This document shows, one piece after another, positions 48,438 through 56,543 of a stretch of 64,000 nucleotides of DNA (the stretch's first letter is position 1; each line of letters starts with the position of its first letter). This stretch comes from Bacilli bacterium. GTDB taxonomy: Bacteria; Bacillota_I; Bacilli_A; RF39; UBA660. A model generated the notes under the pieces. The model was given only the letters and a program-made list of their open reading frames with translations, made no database searches and was not told the DNA's origin. Both the position numbers and the translations under genes were made by a program. The DNA is taken from positions 1 through 64,000 of the forward strand of contig CAAGPL010000067.1 in the NCBI GenBank assembly GCA_900771805.1. Reading direction: 5' to 3'.

Positions 48438-49001
48438 ATTCATGTAAAAATTAATTGTTCTCTCTAAAGGATCTAATTCTTCTTTTTTATCTTTTACTTC
48501 ATCATCTTCTACTATAACATCTTTTATAATTGTTTTTCTTTCATCCAATTTATTATATTCATTCTTAACTAAAATTAGTTCCTTTTGATATTTCATTATT
48601 TTATTTATGCATTCTTCAAGATCATTATATTTCTTTTTCTTTGCTTTTCTTTTTGTTCTAAATATTCCAAATTTAATACTTTCTTTTTCTACTATTAGTT
48701 TACTAATTATTAACTCAACATCATTATTTAAATCATCTAAATAATTTATATTACCACTTAATTTAATATCATTAATTTGATTTATAACTAACAATTCATT
48801 TATATCATTAATTATTTTATCAACTTTATTTTTTAAAAATTTAATATCTTTATTTATTACTGTATTTAATGCTTTATTAAAACTTTCTGATACTACAACA
48901 TCTTTATCCATATCTAATGAAAGTTCATTATTTAATTTCGAAAAATCTATTTTTTGTGTTCCTATACTATAGAATTTTATTTTAGGTGATACATTTTTCA
49001 T
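48423..49001 (-). CDS. Hypothetical coiled-coil protein, 192 residues
   Basis: Not recognised. Cytoplasmic and charged; predicted mostly helical, with a basic middle KFGIFRTKRKAKKKKYND (about residues 112-129) between two coiled-coil stretches, and an acidic C-terminal part. Cysteine appears once. Start chosen at the ATG preceded by TGGAGGTATTA; the longer frame would run into the terminator of the upstream noncoding RNA. It is the first gene after that RNA on the minus strand. No functional claim. Confidence 0.6.
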   Translation of the reverse strand: MKNVSPKIKFYSIGTQKIDFSKLNNELSLDMDKDVVVSESFNKALNTVINKDIKFLKNKVDKIINDINELLVINQINDIKLSGNINYLDDLNNDVELIISKLIVEKESIKFGIFRTKRKAKKKKYNDLEECINKIMKYQKELILVKNEYNKLDERKTIIKDVIVEDDEVKDKKEELDPLERTINFYMNKSEN

Positions 49002-49043
49002 ATTAATACCTCCATATATCTTATATAATACATAATAACATAA

Positions 49044-49071
49044 AATAAAAAGATTGTACATAAGTACAATC
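49044..49071 (-). terminator. Terminator of the large noncoding RNA
   Basis: Minus-strand GATTGTAC/GTACAATC 8-bp stem, 4-nt loop, then TTTTTATTTT. Confidence 0.9.
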
Positions 49072-49633
49072 AAAACCATGGAATCTTATATAGCAAACTC
49101 TGCGTCTTAGGTCAAGTTGGATTTCCCACTTTTTTCACCCTCTGTTACCATTAGGCCGTTCCCGTTTAAGAAAAAGCATGCCACCTTGCGATAAGCATTA
49201 CTTGATTGCCACTTAGTACGCACTGCAATTCTATATAATCTACAGTCTAGGAAATTTCTTCAAATGAATAAATTGCTATTAGCACTTTTTTGCAAGAGAA
49301 ATTTCAAATAGCAATAGAAATTCATCTATGCCTAGATTAATTTCCTGATCTATTATCCCAATACCCTCACTCAAGGCAAGCTACACTACTCATAGCGCTA
49401 ACCACATAGTAGGTTTAATCTTAAGCCGTACAAAAAGCACGCACTTAAGTCTCCACGTATGATGGGTCTTTTTAAACTGTATGCCATTACAGAAAGCCCA
49501 TGCAAACTCATATCCAGCACTCACCCCAATCTGGGCGAAAGAAGCAAGCACAAGACGTTTCACAGGTATGCTCTTTAACGAATTTTTAGGCCCGTCTTCA
49601 TAGCATTTTCAAACTAGAATACTGCTCCACGGG
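49044..49633 (-). ncRNA. Large structured noncoding RNA (~590 nt; ROOL-like candidate)
   Basis: No open reading frame, but about 40% G+C against about 25% around it. A near-consensus promoter lies at 49639-49667 and an intrinsic terminator at 49044-49071. The 5' and 3' ends pair: CCGTGGA (49632-49626) with TCCATGG (49082-49076), closing a 557-nt domain. Many local helices are visible, e.g. CTTAAG...CTTAAG with inner CGTGC/GTACG (49449-49420), ATGGG/CCCAT enclosing CTGTA/TACAG (49501-49462), and a long pairing of ATGAAT..ATTGCTATT with AATAGCAAT..ATTCAT (about 49335-49262). No RNase P or tmRNA signatures. Size, promoter-terminator layout and lack of a linked gene fit the ROOL class of ornate large RNAs; membership is inference. 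Confidence 0.75.
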
Positions 49634-49638
49634 ATATA

Positions 49639-49667
49639 TTTATATCATATATTATGAAAAAAGTCAA
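49639..49667 (-). promoter_or_regulatory. Promoter of the large noncoding RNA
   Basis: Minus-strand TTGACT (49662-49667), 17-bp spacer, TATAAA (49639-49644) with extended TG; predicted start at about 49632-49633, exactly at the terminal helix. Confidence 0.85.
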
Positions 49668-49738
49668 AAACTATTACTTTTCGATATAGTAAATTAGAAA
49701 AATCAAAAAGACAAAATTATTAACTAATTCAGTCTATA

Positions 49739-50560
49739 TCAAATTTCAACTGTTTCCATAGATTTAAGGTAATTAATAACATTATTAATAACTTCTTCTA
49801 CAGAAATATCAAGCCAATTATTTCTTGCATCTCTTAATCTTTGCTTAAAAATGTTATTATTTAGAGTAGAGCTAAGATTTTTGATTATATCACTAGTATT
49901 ATTTTCTCTCATTGTTGCATCTTTAATTATTAATGTATCAATTATATTTAGCAATTCATCTTTATTTATATCAGTATTGTTTATTAAGTAATAAATATCA
50001 AATATATCTTTATATCTTGTTGTTCTGATACCAAACCTTAATAATGACTTTAGTTTTTCACAAATAATTTGCTCTTTTGAATTGATAACGAGTATGGCAC
50101 TTTCATTAATTGCATCTAGGTTAAAACAATATTCATCTTGTTTAATATCAAAGTTCTTATGAACACCTATATCTAGTTTAGCAGATACACTAAAATTATT
50201 TTCATCTCTTAAAATAACATTAATTCTTTTTCCTTTATAATCTTGATGATGTAATTCTTGTATATCTCCATCTATATAAACTTTAATACCATCGTCTACT
50301 AAATTTAATGTATATATAAATGATTTAATAGATACATCAGCAAGTGAATATTTTATAAAATCTAGATCTAAATCTCTTGTTGCACGTCTTTTATCGTTGG
50401 ATAAACCATACATAACAACTCCGCCTTTAATTGTTACATTTTTATTCATCTTACTTTTAGATATTTTATTTAGAATAATATCTTGGAATATTTTTGCAGA
50501 TGCATTAGCAAGCGAAAATCCATTATCAAGATATTTTCTTCTTAATTCTTCTAAGTTCAT
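49739..50560 (-). CDS. abiEii: AbiEii-type nucleotidyltransferase toxin
   Basis: Toxin of the type IV AbiE system, a nucleotidyltransferase-like protein that inhibits growth (phage abortive infection). The signature GGVVMYGLSNDKRRATRDLDLDF (G-S/T plus DLD pattern) lies at about residues 46-68, followed by the AKLDIGVHKNF strand with a further acid, and the KSLLRFGIRTTRYKDIFDIYYL motif (K...R..RxKDxxDIxxL) near 167-188, all diagnostic of the AbiEii/DUF1814 family. 273 residues, full length. It overlaps the antitoxin gene by one base. Confidence 0.9.
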   Translation of the reverse strand: MNLEELRRKYLDNGFSLANASAKIFQDIILNKISKSKMNKNVTIKGGVVMYGLSNDKRRATRDLDLDFIKYSLADVSIKSFIYTLNLVDDGIKVYIDGDIQELHHQDYKGKRINVILRDENNFSVSAKLDIGVHKNFDIKQDEYCFNLDAINESAILVINSKEQIICEKLKSLLRFGIRTTRYKDIFDIYYLINNTDINKDELLNIIDTLIIKDATMRENNTSDIIKNLSSTLNNNIFKQRLRDARNNWLDISVEEVINNVINYLKSMETVEI

Positions 50561-51102
50561 TAAAATACCTCGCGCATTAAAGTATCATATAAAGATAATT
50601 CATTTTTATAATAAGATATATATTCTTGTATTTTATAAATATCAAGTTTATCGGCTTTCTTTCTATAATTTGTTATTATTTCTTTATAGTAGTCAAATGG
50701 TATTATATTCTTCTTTCTAATTAATTCTACTAACAACCTTTCTTCATCATAGATATTAATTTTGATGTTTTCAATTTCAATTTGTGTTTTACCAAATTCA
50801 AATAAGTCATTTGGTATAAATACTTGTCTAATATTTTTATTGTTAATTCTACTATCTGATCTTTTAGTTGCTAAATAAAAATAATCAGGTATAACATCAG
50901 TTAAATCATAATAGTAATAAGCACTATCAGAAGTGAATATTGCATTAGGATATTTTTTTACTATAATTTCTAATGGATTTACAAATTCTATATCTGAATA
51001 TAATCCATTATCTACCTTGAATAATTCTTTATTTTCAATTGATTTATTAAGTTGATAAGTAGAGTATTTTGTTTTATCTAATTCATTTCTAAAATATAAC
51101 AT
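50560..51102 (-). CDS. abiEi: AbiEi-type antitoxin / transcriptional regulator
   Basis: Upstream partner of AbiEii; AbiEi proteins have an N-terminal winged helix that autorepresses the operon and a C-terminal antitoxin domain. About 180 residues from the ATG with GGGTGAT upstream. LDKTKYSTYQLNKSIENKELFKVDNGLYSD is the wHTH region (residues about 8-38); PNAIFTSDSAYYYYDLTDVIPDYFYLATKRS is the typical AbiEi core. A -35/-10 pair (TTGAAT-N17-TAAACT) is possible upstream. Together with abiEii it is a complete type IV toxin-antitoxin module. Confidence 0.88.
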   Translation of the reverse strand: MLYFRNELDKTKYSTYQLNKSIENKELFKVDNGLYSDIEFVNPLEIIVKKYPNAIFTSDSAYYYYDLTDVIPDYFYLATKRSDSRINNKNIRQVFIPNDLFEFGKTQIEIENIKINIYDEERLLVELIRKKNIIPFDYYKEIITNYRKKADKLDIYKIQEYISYYKNELSLYDTLMREVF

Positions 51103-51167
51103 TTTATCACCCAACATAAGTTTAACAAAATTATTCACAAAATTCAATAAGTTGTGTATGTTTTTGT

Positions 51168-51202
51168 TAAAAAAATACAAATTAATTATATAACTTGTAT
51201 TT
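51168..51202 (-). terminator. tagO-like gene terminator
   Basis: Minus-strand AAATACAA/TTGTATTT stem (51195-51202 with 51173-51180), then T-run; lies just upstream of the AbiE promoter region. Confidence 0.7.
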
Positions 51203-51238
51203 TCTCTTAAATTTTTTCAATATTTACTTTACTTCATC

Positions 51239-52327
51239 TTACTTTTCTGACTTTTTATTTTTACTTTTTTTAATAACATTTGGAATAGTTATATGTAATT
51301 TTGCTTTATCAGTAATTATATTAGTTGTTAAAATAACCCACGTAATTAATATAGTTAAGATAACATATATAATTATTCCGTATTTTTGATCTTTTAAAAC
51401 ATAAAATATAGATGCTAATGAAAATAAAATATTAACAGCATATATGATCAAAACGGTTGTTCTTTGAGAAAACTTTTTATTTAAAAGTTGATGATGTAGA
51501 TGTTGTTTATCTGCTATATAAATTGGTTTTTTATTAACTATTCTTCTTATTATCGCAAATAAAGTATCAAGTATTGGTATAGCAAGTATAAGAAGTGGAA
51601 CAACAAGGGATGTTAATGTTACTGCTTTGAAACCAAGTAAGCAAACAACTGATATCATAAATCCTAAAAACATAGAACCTGTTTCACCCATAAATATTTT
51701 AGCGGGATTAAAATTAAATATTAAAAATCCTAAACATGCACCTAGCATTATAAAAGTAATTGTAATTTCAAGACTTCCTATATTATGCATTATAAATGCT
51801 ATTATACCTATTGTTGCAAAAAATATAGTTGAAATTCCACAAGCAAGTCCATCTAATCCATCTATTAAATTTATACAATTCATTAAAGCTATTATAAATA
51901 TAATTGTAAGTGGATACGAAAATATACCAAAATCAAAATATAAACCAAAAAATGTAATATCATTTAATAATATATTTCCATAAAAAGTTACTATAACAGC
52001 AGCAATTACTTGTCCTATTAATTTTTCTTTAGCTTTTAAAGGTTTTATATCATCAATCATTCCTGTTAATATAACTATAAAACCAGCCATTAAAACAGAT
52101 AACATTTGTGTATTTTGTGGAGCAAAAAACATATAACCAAATATAAAGCCTAAAAACATCATAAGTCCACCTAATAATGGCATTGGTTTTTTATGAACCT
52201 TTCTTTCATTAGGGTAATCTAATGCACCTATATGATTTGCAATCCATTTTACTATTGGGAAAAAAAGTGCAGTTACGCCCATTACTGATATAACTATTTT
52301 TAACACAGCAATTATTTTATCATTCAT
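51239..52327 (-). CDS. tagO: TagO/WecA-type GlcNAc-1-phosphate transferase
   Basis: Starts undecaprenyl-linked glycan synthesis (wall teichoic acid or polysaccharide) by transferring a sugar-1-phosphate to undecaprenyl phosphate. About 11 membrane helices. Motifs: RKVHKKPMPLLGGLMMF, TGMIDDIKPLKAKEKL (paired Asp), MNCINLIDGLDGLACG, FNPAKIFMGETGSMFLGF and ADKQHLHHQLL (HIHH-like), in proper order. 362 residues. Hydrophilic Lys-rich tail. First of the envelope-glycan genes on this strand; the GT2 gene is upstream. Confidence 0.9.
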   Translation of the reverse strand: MNDKIIAVLKIVISVMGVTALFFPIVKWIANHIGALDYPNERKVHKKPMPLLGGLMMFLGFIFGYMFFAPQNTQMLSVLMAGFIVILTGMIDDIKPLKAKEKLIGQVIAAVIVTFYGNILLNDITFFGLYFDFGIFSYPLTIIFIIALMNCINLIDGLDGLACGISTIFFATIGIIAFIMHNIGSLEITITFIMLGACLGFLIFNFNPAKIFMGETGSMFLGFMISVVCLLGFKAVTLTSLVVPLLILAIPILDTLFAIIRRIVNKKPIYIADKQHLHHQLLNKKFSQRTTVLIIYAVNILFSLASIFYVLKDQKYGIIIYVILTILITWVILTTNIITDKAKLHITIPNVIKKSKNKKSEK

Positions 52328-52366
52328 TACTTATCACCACTCTATAATAATTTTAACATATTTTTT

Positions 52367-52393
52367 TAAAAAACAACCATTATTTGGTTGCTT
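52367..52393 (-). terminator. Terminator after the GT2 gene
   Basis: Minus-strand AGCAACCA/TGGTTGTT stem with T-run; overlaps the stop codon. Confidence 0.75.
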
Positions 52394-53288
52394 TTTTACT
52401 AAATCCTAATTTTCTTTTAATTATATATTGAGGTCTATTAAGAGTATTATTATATATTCTTAATATATATAAAGATAATATAGATATAAAAAGAAGTATT
52501 AAACCTATCATAAATAATATTGTTCTAAAAGATAAATTACCAAGTAAAATAAAATTCAAAAAACATACTAAAAATGCTATAAATGAAATTAAGCTAACTA
52601 CTTTTATTATTTTTGAAGAAAATGATAATATTCCTCCTAAAGAATATTTAAGTAGTTTAATAATAGACCATTTAGAAGTTCCATAAGCCCTTTTTTCTGG
52701 TTTATATGGCATATAAATAGTATTAAATCCTATATATCCAAATATACCCTTTAAAAATCTATCTTGTTCTTTTAAACTAATTATTGCATCTTTAACTTCA
52801 CTTTTAAATACTCTAAAATCACTAGCTCCTGGAAGTAATTTAACATCTGAAATAGTGTTATTAATACGATAAAACATAGAAGTTAAACTTCTTTTTAGTC
52901 TTTTTTCTTCCATTCTATCTTCTCTATATGCAGCAACACAATCATAATCTTTGTTATCTAATAATTTTTTATACATTGTAACTAAAACTTCAGGTTTTTG
53001 TTGCATATCTGCATCTATAATAGAAACATATTTTAAAGAAGCATTTAAAAGACCTGCTTGCATTGCAGATTCTTTTCCAAAATTCCTAGAAAAACTAATT
53101 ACTTTAACATCTTTATCTTTTAATGATATTTTTTCTAATATACTAAATGTATCATCTTCTGAACCATCATCAACAAATATCAGTTCATAAGTTATTTTTT
53201 CTTTAGTAAACACATCTTTTATATTTTGATAAAATTCCTCTAATGTTCCTTGCTCATTATAACAAGGAACTATAACTGATAATTCCAT
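52380..53288 (-). CDS. GT2 glycosyltransferase with C-terminal membrane pair (GtrB/DPM1-like)
   Basis: Inverting GT-A enzyme that charges polyprenyl phosphate with a sugar, or decorates envelope polymers. Catalytic elements: LSVIVPCYNEQGTLEEF, FVDDGSEDDT, ISFSRNFGKESAMQAG, SIIDADMQQKPE (DxD-like) and QDRFLKGIFGYIGF (QDRxLR-like, typical of GtrB/YfdH/CsbB). Two membrane helices at about residues 228-250 and 262-283. 302 residues. Eight bases separate it from the upstream GT4 gene. Confidence 0.88.
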   Translation of the reverse strand: MELSVIVPCYNEQGTLEEFYQNIKDVFTKEKITYELIFVDDGSEDDTFSILEKISLKDKDVKVISFSRNFGKESAMQAGLLNASLKYVSIIDADMQQKPEVLVTMYKKLLDNKDYDCVAAYREDRMEEKRLKRSLTSMFYRINNTISDVKLLPGASDFRVFKSEVKDAIISLKEQDRFLKGIFGYIGFNTIYMPYKPEKRAYGTSKWSIIKLLKYSLGGILSFSSKIIKVVSLISFIAFLVCFLNFILLGNLSFRTILFMIGLILLFISILSLYILRIYNNTLNRPQYIIKRKLGFSKKATK

Positions 53289-53296
53289 AATAATTC

Positions 53297-54424
53297 CTAC
53301 TTTCTTTTATTTATTAATTTACTCCATTTTTCTAAAATATTTTCACCACTATATTCTTTTACTTTTTCTTTAGCTTTGTAGCCAAGTCTTTTTCTTAATT
53401 TTTCATCTTCAATTAATAGTTTTATCTTATCTATCATTTCTTCTTCATTTCTATCTTTTATTAAAAAGCCATTTATACCATCATCTATTATTTCATTAGC
53501 TCCTTGAGCAGATGTATAAGAAATACAAGGAATTTTATAACTCATAGCTTCTATTAATACAAGACCAAAACTCTCAGTTAGAGATGTCATAACATATATT
53601 GAACTATCTAACAAAAGATTATTTATGTATTCTTTATTTTGATAACCATGAAAAATTACTTTATCTCCTAATTTTAATTCTTTAGTTAAAGATAGTAAAG
53701 TATCTTTCATATCTCCATCTCCAACTATATTTAATTTCCAATCAGGATAACTATTATTTACTGATTTAAAAATTTTAAGTAAATCATCAAAACCCTTTTC
53801 TTTTGAAAGTCTTCCTACTGCAATTATATTTTTAGAATCTAATTTTGATGATTTAGTTGGCATTTCATCTAAACAATTAGGAATATAAATTACTTTATCT
53901 CCTAAATAGTTCTTATAAAAATTTGTAAGTTCATTAGAAACTAATACTAAATTATTTAATCCCTTACATGAAGATACTAATTTTTTTATATATTTATTGT
54001 TATTGTTATGATGATTATGTTCCCATGCTATCTTTCTTATATTTTTAGGAGCAAACTTTGATACTAACATATTATGAACTGTACGTGTAGAAATTATGAC
54101 ATCGGAATCTAATTTTCTTAATTCTAAAGCAGTTTTTACATATTTAATAAAACCAGTTTTTATACTATGAGAAATACCTTTAAAAAACATATTAAAATTT
54201 TTCTTTTCTAAATAAAATTTCATTTCTTTTTTATTTGGTTTTATATTAGATATATACTTTACATTTACCCTTTCGTCCAATTCAAATACAGGTTCATTAT
54301 ATAATCTATATACAGATAAAATTTCAACATCATATTTAGTACATAAAAGATTTGCAAGTGTTACAACTGCATTTTCAATTCCACCATATCCCAAATGAAG
54401 GGATAAAATAGTTACCTTTTTCAT
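53297..54424 (-). CDS. GT4-family glycosyltransferase
   Basis: GT-B enzyme of 375 residues. N-terminal acceptor domain begins LSLHLGYGGIENAVVTLANLL (GGxE loop); donor domain with AVGRLSKEKGFDDLLKIF and VMTSLTESFGLVLIEAMSYK (E-x7-E, about residues 281-300) and ANEIIDDGINGFLI. Substrate unknown; such enzymes build capsular or teichoic-acid-type glycans. GGTGATGAT before the ATG. It is likely co-transcribed with the GT2 gene downstream. Confidence 0.88.
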   Translation of the reverse strand: MKKVTILSLHLGYGGIENAVVTLANLLCTKYDVEILSVYRLYNEPVFELDERVNVKYISNIKPNKKEMKFYLEKKNFNMFFKGISHSIKTGFIKYVKTALELRKLDSDVIISTRTVHNMLVSKFAPKNIRKIAWEHNHHNNNNKYIKKLVSSCKGLNNLVLVSNELTNFYKNYLGDKVIYIPNCLDEMPTKSSKLDSKNIIAVGRLSKEKGFDDLLKIFKSVNNSYPDWKLNIVGDGDMKDTLLSLTKELKLGDKVIFHGYQNKEYINNLLLDSSIYVMTSLTESFGLVLIEAMSYKIPCISYTSAQGANEIIDDGINGFLIKDRNEEEMIDKIKLLIEDEKLRKRLGYKAKEKVKEYSGENILEKWSKLINKRK

Positions 54425-54492
54425 ATCATCACCAATTTAATTATACTAAAGTTATTTAAAAACGTCAAAAAAATATAAATAAAATAGTAAAG

Positions 54493-54515
54493 TAAAAAAC
54501 ACCTATTGGTGTTTT
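54493..54515 (-). terminator. Terminator after the Alg13-like gene
   Basis: Minus-strand AAAACACC/GGTGTTTT stem with six T. Confidence 0.8.
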
Positions 54516-54994
54516 TATATATTATCTATGTAATTTTTAATACTCATTTTAAATTTTTCTGCATTTGATTCATACTTATTTGGTTTAAATTTTTTAATAT
54601 TATCTAATGCTAAACTTAATTTTTTATTAGCATATAACGCAACTACATAACCTTTCATTTCAAATTCCTTTGTTATTTGAAGTTGATGATCATTAGTATG
54701 TTCTCCATATTTCTTTAATCTTGGAACAACTATTACTTTTTTATTTTTCTCTAAACATTCAGTAATTGTTCCAACTCCTGCATGGGTAATTATAATTCTT
54801 GCTTTATCAATTAATTTTTCTATTTCCTCTTTAGTTGTAAAATCAAACGTTTTTATTTTATTATGTGAAAAATTAGTACATCCTGTTTGTGCTACTACCT
54901 TTTCTTTTATATTTCCATTATCTATTTCTTTTGCAACCATTTTAAGTAATCTTAAAAAAGGTTTATCTTGAGTTCCTAATAATACTAATATCAT
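54515..54994 (-). CDS. Alg13/EpsF (PssE)-like glycosyltransferase subunit
   Basis: The C-terminal (donor-binding) half of a GT28-type enzyme. MILVLLGTQDKPFLRLL and IIITHAGVGTITECLEKNKK with VVPRLKKYGEHTNDHQLQ are characteristic of the Alg13/PssE/Cps14G subunit. 159 residues from the ATG that overlaps the upstream stop (TAATG), with AGGGTGG upstream. With the preceding Alg14-like gene it forms a two-part enzyme at the membrane that adds the second sugar of a lipid-linked repeat unit, probably after the TagO-like step (inference). Confidence 0.87.
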   Translation of the reverse strand: MILVLLGTQDKPFLRLLKMVAKEIDNGNIKEKVVAQTGCTNFSHNKIKTFDFTTKEEIEKLIDKARIIITHAGVGTITECLEKNKKVIVVPRLKKYGEHTNDHQLQITKEFEMKGYVVALYANKKLSLALDNIKKFKPNKYESNAEKFKMSIKNYIDNI

Positions 54995-55464
54995 TAAAAT
55001 ATCCACCCTTCATATTTAGCTTTTGGATATAATTTTAACATTGAATGCCACTGAACAACAAAAACATCTGAAATAGGATAAATTAATCTACCTGTTAATG
55101 TCTTTGTTTCTATATTTGCAAATGATTCAATATATATAACTTTTTTTCTAAATAATTTAGCAATATAGCACATTGCAACACATGTGTGTGCACCAGTTGT
55201 AACAACAACATCAGGTTTAAATTTTAAAAATAACATTAAGCTTTTAATTATATTTAATGGGATAATAAATATATATTTTAACATATGATCTTTATTACCA
55301 GTAAATAGATAATCTATTTTACTTTTATATCTAGACTTAAGCCAAGTAGTTGATTTATGTTTTTCTGTTACAAGTTTATAATCATAGTCTTTAAAAATAC
55401 TTTTAAGTTGCATAAGTTCTGTTAAATGCCCACCCATGCTTGATATAAACATAACTTTTTTCAT
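54994..55464 (-). CDS. Alg14/EpsE (PssD)-like glycosyltransferase subunit
   Basis: Membrane-anchoring partner of the Alg13-like protein. MFISSMGGHLTELMQL and PDVVVTTGAHTCVAMCYIAKLF with KVIYIESFANIETKTLTGRL are family signatures; a hydrophobic segment at about 68-88 attaches it to the membrane. 156 residues. Stop and next start overlap by one base, ensuring equal production of both subunits. Confidence 0.87.
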   Translation of the reverse strand: MKKVMFISSMGGHLTELMQLKSIFKDYDYKLVTEKHKSTTWLKSRYKSKIDYLFTGNKDHMLKYIFIIPLNIIKSLMLFLKFKPDVVVTTGAHTCVAMCYIAKLFRKKVIYIESFANIETKTLTGRLIYPISDVFVVQWHSMLKLYPKAKYEGWIF

Positions 55465-55519
55465 GTTATCACCATTTTAATTATACCAAATATAAGGGCA
55501 ATTGTATATAAATTTTAAT

Positions 55520-56455
55520 TTATATGTTAGTTAAGACATTATTAGATACCCTATATGTTGTAATAAATATATTAGGATCACTTACGTATTCTAATGCTAA
55601 CTTACCATTTTTTCGTGTTATTATAATGCCTATTGTTTCATTATGAAAACTTCTTTTTAAGAACTTATCGGTTAACATCATGTACACTTTCGTTTGTGCT
55701 ATATCTCCCATCTTTATTTCACCAAGTTTAAGTTCACACACTATGTATCTATTTAGTTCTGTATTAAACAGTAGTAAATCTACGTAATAATTTTTATTAT
55801 CATATGATAGTTTGTATTCACTTCCTACGAATGTAAAACCAGTACCTAACTCTAAAAAGAAATGTTCTAATTCTTTTAATATGTATTTTTTTAAAACCTT
55901 TTCACTTATTTTTTCATTGTCATCTATATTTATTAATATTGGGTCATGTATCATATCTTTTATATCCAAACTAGTTTCTTTGTCTGTTATTAGTTTTATG
56001 TGTTTCTTATTTGCATAAGATAGTCTATCAAATGATTTTGTTTTTATCTCATTTATTAATCCTCTTACTGATAAATTATTTTGAATGCATCTATTTATGT
56101 AATAATTACGTTCGTTTTCATTATCAAACTTAAGTAAATACTTATAATGCGACCATGATAAATTAGATTGGCTACACAGTGTGTAGCTTTTTCTAAACAT
56201 AATATAGAATTTTCTCATGTTTTTAAGATTAGCAATCTTATATCCATTTCCGTATTCTTTAGTTAATTTTTCTGACCACTTCTTTATTAACCCGTCGCCA
56301 TATTTAGCTTTTTCTTCGCCACCTTGTGCTTTAATTAAAAGCCTTCCTATTTCGTAGTAAGTTTTAATGGTTTCTTTATTACTTTCTAAGTATCTAACCT
56401 TATCATTTACTTCTTTTTCTTCTATTAAATTTTTTATTTCTTTATAATAGTTCAT
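55520..56455 (-). CDS. YhcG-type PDDEXK nuclease (DUF1016)
   Basis: Putative endonuclease of the YhcG family, found in many bacteria near restriction-modification or defence genes; its role is not established. N-terminal DUF1016-N helix bundle (LIKAQGGEEKAKYGDGLIKKWSEKL, SYTLCSQSNLSWSHYKYLL: the LSWSHY motif is diagnostic) and a C-terminal PDDEXK fold with SYDNKNYYVDLLLFNTELN and YIVCELKLG (D...ExK, about residues 232-255). Complete at 311 residues, ATG after GAAAGGAAAG. No methylase or other partner nearby; it interrupts the envelope cluster, so acquisition by transfer is plausible. Visibly richer in G+C than its neighbours in places. Confidence 0.87.
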   Translation of the reverse strand: MNYYKEIKNLIEEKEVNDKVRYLESNKETIKTYYEIGRLLIKAQGGEEKAKYGDGLIKKWSEKLTKEYGNGYKIANLKNMRKFYIMFRKSYTLCSQSNLSWSHYKYLLKFDNENERNYYINRCIQNNLSVRGLINEIKTKSFDRLSYANKKHIKLITDKETSLDIKDMIHDPILINIDDNEKISEKVLKKYILKELEHFFLELGTGFTFVGSEYKLSYDNKNYYVDLLLFNTELNRYIVCELKLGEIKMGDIAQTKVYMMLTDKFLKRSFHNETIGIIITRKNGKLALEYVSDPNIFITTYRVSNNVLTNI

Positions 56456-56510
56456 AAAACTTTCCTTTCTTAAGTCACCTATTATATGAATTATTATTAA
56501 AAAAATTGTC

Positions 56511-56537
56511 AAAAAAAGATACACATCACGTGTATCT
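56511..56537 (-). terminator. Terminator of the surface-protein operon
   Basis: Minus-strand AGATACAC/GTGTATCT 8-bp stem and seven T. Confidence 0.9.
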
Positions 56538-56543
56538 CAATTA

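Noticed and set aside
48423..49079. Longer start for the 48423 gene at 49079
   Set aside because: The extra 26 codons lie in the terminator and 3' stem of the large RNA and lack a ribosome binding site; GGAGG sits before the internal ATG at 49001.
49044..49633. RNase P RNA, tmRNA or a self-splicing intron
   Set aside because: The GAGGAAAGTC and ACAGAA-type conserved regions of RNase P are absent on both strands; no tRNA-like ends or tag frame for tmRNA; no group II domain V or 5' GTGYG, no group I core seen, and no intron-encoded protein.
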